Assembly: GCA_031127185.1 (NCBI GenBank)
Contig: JARIET010000063.1
Location: forward strand, 1-11,373
Direction: 5' to 3'
From: Gemmatimonadota bacterium
Lineage (GTDB): Bacteria; Gemmatimonadota; Gemmatimonadetes; Gemmatimonadales; Gemmatimonadaceae
Length of the DNA: 11,373 nucleotides
The position numbers and the translations under genes were made by a program. The notes beneath the pieces are model-generated. The model saw only the letters and a list, made by a program, of their open reading frames with translations, did not search any database and was not told the origin of the DNA. Position 1 is the first letter of the stretch, and each line of letters opens with the position of its first letter. Positions 7,502-11,373 of the stretch are shown piece after piece.

Positions 7502-9637
7502 ATGAGTCAATCGACGGGTCGCGAAACCGAACTGAAGCATTACCGCAACATCGGCATCATGGCCCACATTGATGCCGGGAAGACGACCACGACTGAGCGC
7601 ATCCTCTACTACACGGGGAAGTCGCACAAGATTGGTGAAGTCCACGATGGCGCCGCCACGATGGACTGGATGGAGCAGGAGCAGGAACGCGGCATCACGA
7701 TCACGTCTGCGGCGACGACCTGCTTCTGGAAGCGCCACGGCTCCACGCACAAGACGGATGAGGCGACGGGTCCGGAATACAGGATCAACATCATCGACAC
7801 GCCCGGTCACGTGGATTTCACGGTGGAAGTCGAGCGGTCGCTGCGCGTGCTTGACGGCGCCGTGACGCTGCTGGACTCGGTTGCCGGCGTCGAGCCGCAG
7901 ACCGAAACCGTGTGGCGCCAGGCCGATCGCTACAAGGTGCCGCGCATCATTTTCGCGAATAAGATGGACCGGGTCGGTGCGAACTTCGATCGTTGCATGG
8001 AGATGATCCGTGGGCGGCTGACGAAGGAAGCGCACCCGCTTCAGTTGCCGGTGGGGTCGGGCGAGCTCTTCACGGGCCACATCGACGTCATCGAGCGCAA
8101 GCAGTACATCTTCGACGAAGAAACGCTCGGCAAGACCTTCACGGTCACCGAGGTACCGGCCGACATGAAGGAGATCGTCGAGCAGACGCGTCACGCGCTG
8201 GTCGAGGCCGCGATTCAGTACGACGACGAACTTATCGAGAAGTACCTGGCCGGCGAGACGCTGACCGATGACGAGATTCGCCATGCGATTCGCGCGGCGA
8301 CGCTCAAGATGCATTTCGTGCCGGTGCTCTGCGGCGCCTCGTTCAAGAACAAGGGCGTGCAGGCGCTGCTCGACGCGGTCATCGACTTCCTGCCGGCGCC
8401 GGTCGACGTGCCGCCGATGCAGGGGCACCTGCCGCACCACGACGAGCATTTCGAGACGCGGGAAGTGAGCGACGATGCGCCGTTTTCGGCGCTCGCGTTC
8501 AAGATCGCGACCGATCCGTTCGTCGGAAAGCTGACCTTTTTCCGCGTCTATTCCGGCACGATGAAGGCCGGCTCGGGCGTGTATAACTCGACCAAAGACA
8601 AGACCGAGCGGGTCGGGCGTCTGCTGCAGATGCACGCCAACAAGCGCGAAGAGATCACCGAAGTGCGCGCCGGCGACATCGCCGCCGCCATCGGCCTCAA
8701 GGAAACGCGCACGGGCGATACGCTCTCGGACGAGAACAAGCCGATCATCCTCGAGGCGATGAAGTTCCCGGCGCCCGTGATCGACGTGGCGATTGAGCCG
8801 AAGACCAAGGCCGACCAGGACAAGCTGGCGATCGCGCTGCAGAAGCTGGCGGAGGAAGATCCGACATTCCGCGTTCACACGGACGCGGAAACGTCGCAGA
8901 CGATCATCTCAGGAATGGGCGAACTACACCTCGAGATCATCGTGGACCGCATGATGCGCGAGTTCAAGGTGGACGCGAACGTGGGCCGACCGCAGGTGGC
9001 GTATCGCGAGACCATCCGCAAGTCGGTCAACAAGGTGGAAGGCAAGTTCATCCGGCAGTCGGGCGGTAAGGGCCAGTACGGCCACGTGGTCATCAACGTC
9101 TCGCCCGCCGAGACGGGGCAGGGCTTCGTCTTCGAAGACGAGATCGTCGGTGGCACGATTCCGCGCGAGTACATCAAGCCGGTTGAAGCCGGCATCAAGG
9201 AAGCGCTGGAAAACGGCGTGCTGGCGGGCTATCCGATGGTCGACGTGAAGGTTGCGCTCGTCTACGGCTCGTACCACGATGTGGACTCCAGCGAAATGGC
9301 GTTCAAGATCGCGGGCTCGATGGCCATCAAGGAGGCGTGCCGCATTGCGAACCCGGTGCTGCTCGAGCCCATGATGAACGTCGAAGTCGTGACGCCCGAT
9401 GCGTTCATGGGCGACGTGCTCGGCGACATCTCGGCGCGTCGCGGCAAGATCGGCGGCATGACGCAGCGCGGCGAAGCGCAGGTGATTGCGGCGACGGTGC
9501 CGCTCTCGGAAATGTTCGGGTACTCCACCCGCATGCGTTCGATGACGCAGGGGCGCGCGGTGTACTCCATGGAATTCGCGCACTATGACGAGGTGCCGAA
9601 GTCGAAGGCAGAAGAGATCGTCAGCAAGCAGAAGTAA
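7502..9637 (+). CDS. fusA: Translation elongation factor G
   Basis: EF-G is the GTPase that drives tRNA-mRNA translocation on the ribosome. From the ATG at 7502 the product is 711 aa, typical for EF-G. The GTPase motifs are complete: G1 AHIDAGKT (21-28), switch I RGITI (63-67), G3 DTPGHVD (99-105), G4 NKMD (153-156) and the GAS loop (278-280). Domain II follows from about 310, domain IV shows GGKGQYGHV (521-529), and domain V has ARRGKIGGM and [18 protein letters not shown] near the end. The frame is open 126 codons further upstream, but only the start [18 protein letters not shown] aligns with EF-G N-termini. The segment between switch I and G3 (about 77-94) is about seven residues longer than in E. 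coli, as judged from memory of that sequence. It heads an operon with tuf, 62 nt downstream. Confidence 0.97.
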   Translation: MSQSTGRETELKHYRNIGIMAHIDAGKTTTTERILYYTGKSHKIGEVHDGAATMDWMEQEQERGITITSAATTCFWKRHGSTHKTDEATGPEYRINIIDTPGHVDFTVEVERSLRVLDGAVTLLDSVAGVEPQTETVWRQADRYKVPRIIFANKMDRVGANFDRCMEMIRGRLTKEAHPLQLPVGSGELFTGHIDVIERKQYIFDEETLGKTFTVTEVPADMKEIVEQTRHALVEAAIQYDDELIEKYLAGETLTDDEIRHAIRAATLKMHFVPVLCGASFKNKGVQALLDAVIDFLPAPVDVPPMQGHLPHHDEHFETREVSDDAPFSALAFKIATDPFVGKLTFFRVYSGTMKAGSGVYNSTKDKTERVGRLLQMHANKREEITEVRAGDIAAAIGLKETRTGDTLSDENKPIILEAMKFPAPVIDVAIEPKTKADQDKLAIALQKLAEEDPTFRVHTDAETSQTIISGMGELHLEIIVDRMMREFKVDANVGRPQVAYRETIRKSVNKVEGKFIRQSGGKGQYGHVVINVSPAETGQGFVFEDEIVGGTIPREYIKPVEAGIKEALENGVLAGYPMVDVKVALVYGSYHDVDSSEMAFKIAGSMAIKEACRIANPVLLEPMMNVEVVTPDAFMGDVLGDISARRGKIGGMTQRGEAQVIAATVPLSEMFGYSTRMRSMTQGRAVYSMEFAHYDEVPKSKAEEIVSKQK

Positions 9638-9699
9638 GCACAGCGAACCCACGCAGTTCACCATACCACACCAGTTCACCGCAACAAGGAAGCGATCCC
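9638..9699 (+). promoter_or_regulatory. fusA-tuf spacer with tuf ribosome binding site and a 9-bp direct repeat
   Basis: AAGGA (9686-9690) lies 9 nt before the tuf ATG and serves as its ribosome binding site. CAGTTCACC occurs twice, at 9654-9662 and 9672-9680, with an 18-nt period. No promoter or terminator is evident, so tuf is probably read from the fusA transcript. The direct repeat has no known function. Confidence 0.5.
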
Positions 9700-10902
9700 A
9701 TGGCCAAGGCAAAGTTCGAGCGGAACAAGCCACACGTGAACGTCGGCACCATCGGCCACGTTGACCACGGCAAGACCACGCTCACCGCGGCGCTCACGAA
9801 GATTTCGTCCGATAAGGGTTTCGGCACGAAGTACATCGCCTATGACCAGGTCGCCAAGGCGTCCGAGTCGCAGGGTCGTCGTGACCCCACGAAGATCCTC
9901 ACGATTGCCACGTCGCACGTGGAGTACGAGACGACCGCGCGTCACTACGCGCACGTCGACTGCCCCGGCCACGCGGACTATGTGAAGAACATGATCACGG
10001 GTGCCGCGCAGATGGACGGCGCGATCCTCGTGGTGAGCGCGGTCGACGGGCCGATGCCTCAGACGCGCGAGCACATCCTGCTCGCCCGCCAGGTCAACGT
10101 GCCGAAGATCGTCGTCTTCCTGAACAAGTGCGACCTCGTGGAAGACTCCGAGCTCCTCGACCTCGTCGAGCTCGAAGTGCGCGAGCTGCTCTCCAAGTAC
10201 AACTACGACGGCGACAATGCGCCGGTGATCCGCGGGTCGGCCATCAAGGCGATCGAAGGCGACGCGGCCTGGATTGCAAAGATCGAAGAGCTGTATTCCT
10301 CGCTGGACTCGTTCATCCCGGAGCCGGTGCGCGCCGTGGACCAGCCGCTGCTGATGCCGGTCGAAGACGTGTTCTCGATCACGGGCCGCGGCACTGTGGC
10401 CACCGGGCGTATCGACCGCGGCAAGGTGAAGGTGGGCGACGAACTCGAACTCGTGGGCTTCGGCACGGACAAGAAGACCATCGTGACGGGCGTCGAGATG
10501 TTCCGCAAGCTGCTGGATGACGGTCAGGCCGGTGACAATGTCGGTCTCCTCCTCCGCGGAGTGGACAAGAAGGAGATTGAGCGCGGCATGGTGTTGGCCA
10601 AGCCGGGTTCGATCACGCCGCACACGAAGTTCGAGGCCGAGGTGTACGTCCTCACGAAGGATGAGGGCGGCCGTCACACGCCGTTCTTCAAGGGATACCG
10701 TCCGCAGTTCTATCTCCGCACCACCGACGTCACGGGTTCGATCGAGTTGCCGGGCGGCACGGAGATGGTGATGCCGGGCGACAACACGCAGATGGTGATT
10801 GAGCTCATCACCCCCGTCGCGATGGAGACGCAGCTGCGTTTTGCCATCCGCGAGGGTGGCCGCACGGTTGGCTCGGGCGTCATCACGAAAATCCTGAAGT
10901 AA
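9700..10902 (+). CDS. tuf: Elongation factor Tu with divergent switch I
   Basis: EF-Tu delivers aminoacyl-tRNA to the ribosomal A site as a GTP complex. The 400-aa product is slightly longer than E. coli EF-Tu. G1 GHVDHGKT (19-26), G3 DCPGH (87-91), G4 NKCD (142-145) and G5 GSA (179-181) are intact. Domains II and III are highly conserved: [41 protein letters not shown], and the end [14 protein letters not shown]. The unusual part is switch I (53-72). The usual APEE(K/R)xRGITIN is replaced by [20 protein letters not shown], about five residues longer, with RGIT read as KILT. The Mg-binding Thr (T68) and the following TSHVEYET are kept. Neither alternative frame restores the usual motif, so a sequencing frameshift is not the cause. 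A good Shine-Dalgarno AAGGA supports the start. It lies between fusA and rpsJ, as in many str/S10 clusters. Confidence 0.97.
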   Translation: MAKAKFERNKPHVNVGTIGHVDHGKTTLTAALTKISSDKGFGTKYIAYDQVAKASESQGRRDPTKILTIATSHVEYETTARHYAHVDCPGHADYVKNMITGAAQMDGAILVVSAVDGPMPQTREHILLARQVNVPKIVVFLNKCDLVEDSELLDLVELEVRELLSKYNYDGDNAPVIRGSAIKAIEGDAAWIAKIEELYSSLDSFIPEPVRAVDQPLLMPVEDVFSITGRGTVATGRIDRGKVKVGDELELVGFGTDKKTIVTGVEMFRKLLDDGQAGDNVGLLLRGVDKKEIERGMVLAKPGSITPHTKFEAEVYVLTKDEGGRHTPFFKGYRPQFYLRTTDVTGSIELPGGTEMVMPGDNTQMVIELITPVAMETQLRFAIREGGRTVGSGVITKILK

Positions 10903-10914
10903 CGACCACAACGA

Positions 10915-10992
10915 GTTTGCGGTTCGCAGTGAACGGTTGGCGGAGCGCGGTACCGGCCCTCCGTCCTCCGCCAACCGCAAACCGCCAACCGC
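10915..10992. repeat. Inverted array of 7-bp GCGGTTN-like units between tuf and rpsJ
   Basis: Five degenerate 7-nt units of the type TTNGCGG run from 10916 to 10950, and five of the opposite type CNACCGC run from 10958 to 10992 (the last three are CAACCGC, AAACCGC, CAACCGC). The arms make a 12-bp helix, CGGTTGGCGGAG (10934-10945) with CTCCGCCAACCG (10966-10977). An alternative 10-bp helix pairs GTTTGCGGTT (10915-10924) with AACCGCAAAC (10973-10982). CGGTTGGCGG can also pair with the second CCGCCAACCG (10982-10991). It fills nearly the whole spacer before the rpsJ ribosome binding site and could be a dispersed repeat, an attenuator or a processing site. Confidence 0.7.
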
Positions 10993-11021
10993 ACTCTCGC
11001 AGTCGTAGTTGAGGAACTCAT

Positions 11022-11330
11022 ATGGCTGGCAGAATTCGCATCAGACTGAAGGCTTTTGACCACGCGGTGATCGACCAGGCCGCGGGGGACATCGTGCGCA
11101 CGGCTGAAAAGACGGGCGCGCAGGTGTCGGGACCGATCCCGTTGCCGACGAAGACGCAGCGGTGGACCGTGCTGCGTTCGCCGCACGTGGACAAGAAGTC
11201 CCGCGAACAGTTCGAGCTCAAGACGCACAAGCGCGTGATCGACATTCTCGACTCGCGCGCGCAGACGGTGGACGCGCTGACCAAGCTCGACCTGCCGGCC
11301 GGCGTGGACGTCGAAATCAAGGTGGAGTAG
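11022..11330 (+). CDS. rpsJ: 30S ribosomal protein S10 (NusE)
   Basis: The 102-aa product is the usual length for S10 and is recognisable along its whole length: [18 protein letters not shown] at the start, [20 protein letters not shown] in the middle (the long loop), [18 protein letters not shown], and the conserved end [13 protein letters not shown]10 is part of the 30S head and also acts as NusE with NusB in transcription antitermination (family knowledge). GAGGAA (11011-11016) lies 5 nt before the ATG. It follows tuf after a 119-nt spacer with the inverted heptamer array and is followed 2 nt later by rplC, the standard start of an S10 operon. Confidence 0.97.
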   Translation: MAGRIRIRLKAFDHAVIDQAAGDIVRTAEKTGAQVSGPIPLPTKTQRWTVLRSPHVDKKSREQFELKTHKRVIDILDSRAQTVDALTKLDLPAGVDVEIKVE

Positions 11331-11332
11331 CC

Positions 11333-11373
11333 ATGATCGGCATCATCGGTCGCAAGCTGGGCATGACCCAGAT
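11333..11373 (+). CDS. rplC: 50S ribosomal protein L3 (3' end outside window)
   Basis: Only 13 full codons are visible: [13 protein letters not shown], the highly conserved L3 N-terminus (MIGLIGRKxGMTQ in most bacteria). The start is preceded by GGTGGAG (11321-11327), which overlaps the end of rpsJ, and lies 2 nt after the rpsJ stop TAG, so the two genes are probably translationally coupled. The rpsJ-rplC order is the normal S10 operon order. L3 is an early-assembly protein of the 50S subunit near the peptidyl transferase centre (family knowledge). Confidence 0.93.
   Translation, partial: MIGIIGRKLGMTQ

Noticed and set aside
7076..8878. 600-codon open frame on the - strand across the fusA leader and fusA
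   Set aside because: It is antisense to fusA and rich in Arg/His/Leu/Asp patterns typical of the mirror frame of a GC-rich gene. It has no domain and no credible start signal.
9761..9985. Frameshift artefact as the explanation of the odd EF-Tu switch I
   Set aside because: Neither alternative frame across 9856-9915 gives the usual RGITIN motif. The altered block is in frame and flanked by perfectly conserved sequence.
9676..10980. 434-codon open frame on the - strand over tuf
   Set aside because: Mirror frame of a strongly codon-biased tuf gene; composition is low in motifs and rich in Arg/His/Leu.

Overview
The window is GC-rich bacterial chromosome with all genes on the + strand. It holds SusC/SusD-type outer-membrane genes, a TPR-fused multihaem cytochrome c, and a translation operon with an atypical EF-Tu. 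This mix fits Gemmatimonadota best. The phylum call is an inference from protein style and GC content, because no rRNA gene is present. Bacteroidota, the other major SusCD lineage, usually have lower GC.

Layout: (1) 1-1545 is the 3' part of a secreted-type multihaem c cytochrome with at least six CXXCH motifs and a C-terminal TPR array. (2) 1546-1706 carries a TTGACA-type promoter, a weak hairpin followed by eight T's, and the ribosome binding site of the next gene. (3) 1707-6427 is a two-gene operon: a SusC/RagA-family TonB-dependent outer-membrane transporter and, 2 bp later, its SusD/RagB-like lipoprotein partner. A 17-bp GC-rich hairpin follows. (4) 6541-7014 is a small unknown membrane-associated protein. 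(5) 7015-7501 is non-coding. It holds a second TTGACA promoter, with an inverted repeat around its -35 box, and a leader of about 410 nt with strong potential RNA structure. (6) 7502-11373 is the translation operon fusA - tuf - rpsJ - rplC (rplC cut by the window edge), with a 77-nt inverted array of 7-bp units between tuf and rpsJ.

How the genes work together: the SusC-like barrel and SusD-like lid should form one TonB-driven importer. Its substrate cannot be read here because no glycoside hydrolase or peptidase gene is adjacent. EF-G, EF-Tu, S10 and L3 belong to the core translation machinery and are probably co-transcribed from the promoter at 7055-7082. The usual upstream str-operon partners rpsL and rpsG are not next to fusA.

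Most interesting observations: EF-Tu has a rewritten and lengthened switch I, in which the near-universal RGIT motif reads KILT, while EF-G in the same window keeps RGITI. The fusA leader has three copies of CACCCG competing for one CGGGTG, one of them as part of a 13-bp helix. The tuf-rpsJ spacer has heptamer arrays facing each other that can fold in mutually exclusive ways. No mobile element, CRISPR array, tRNA or rRNA gene was seen.
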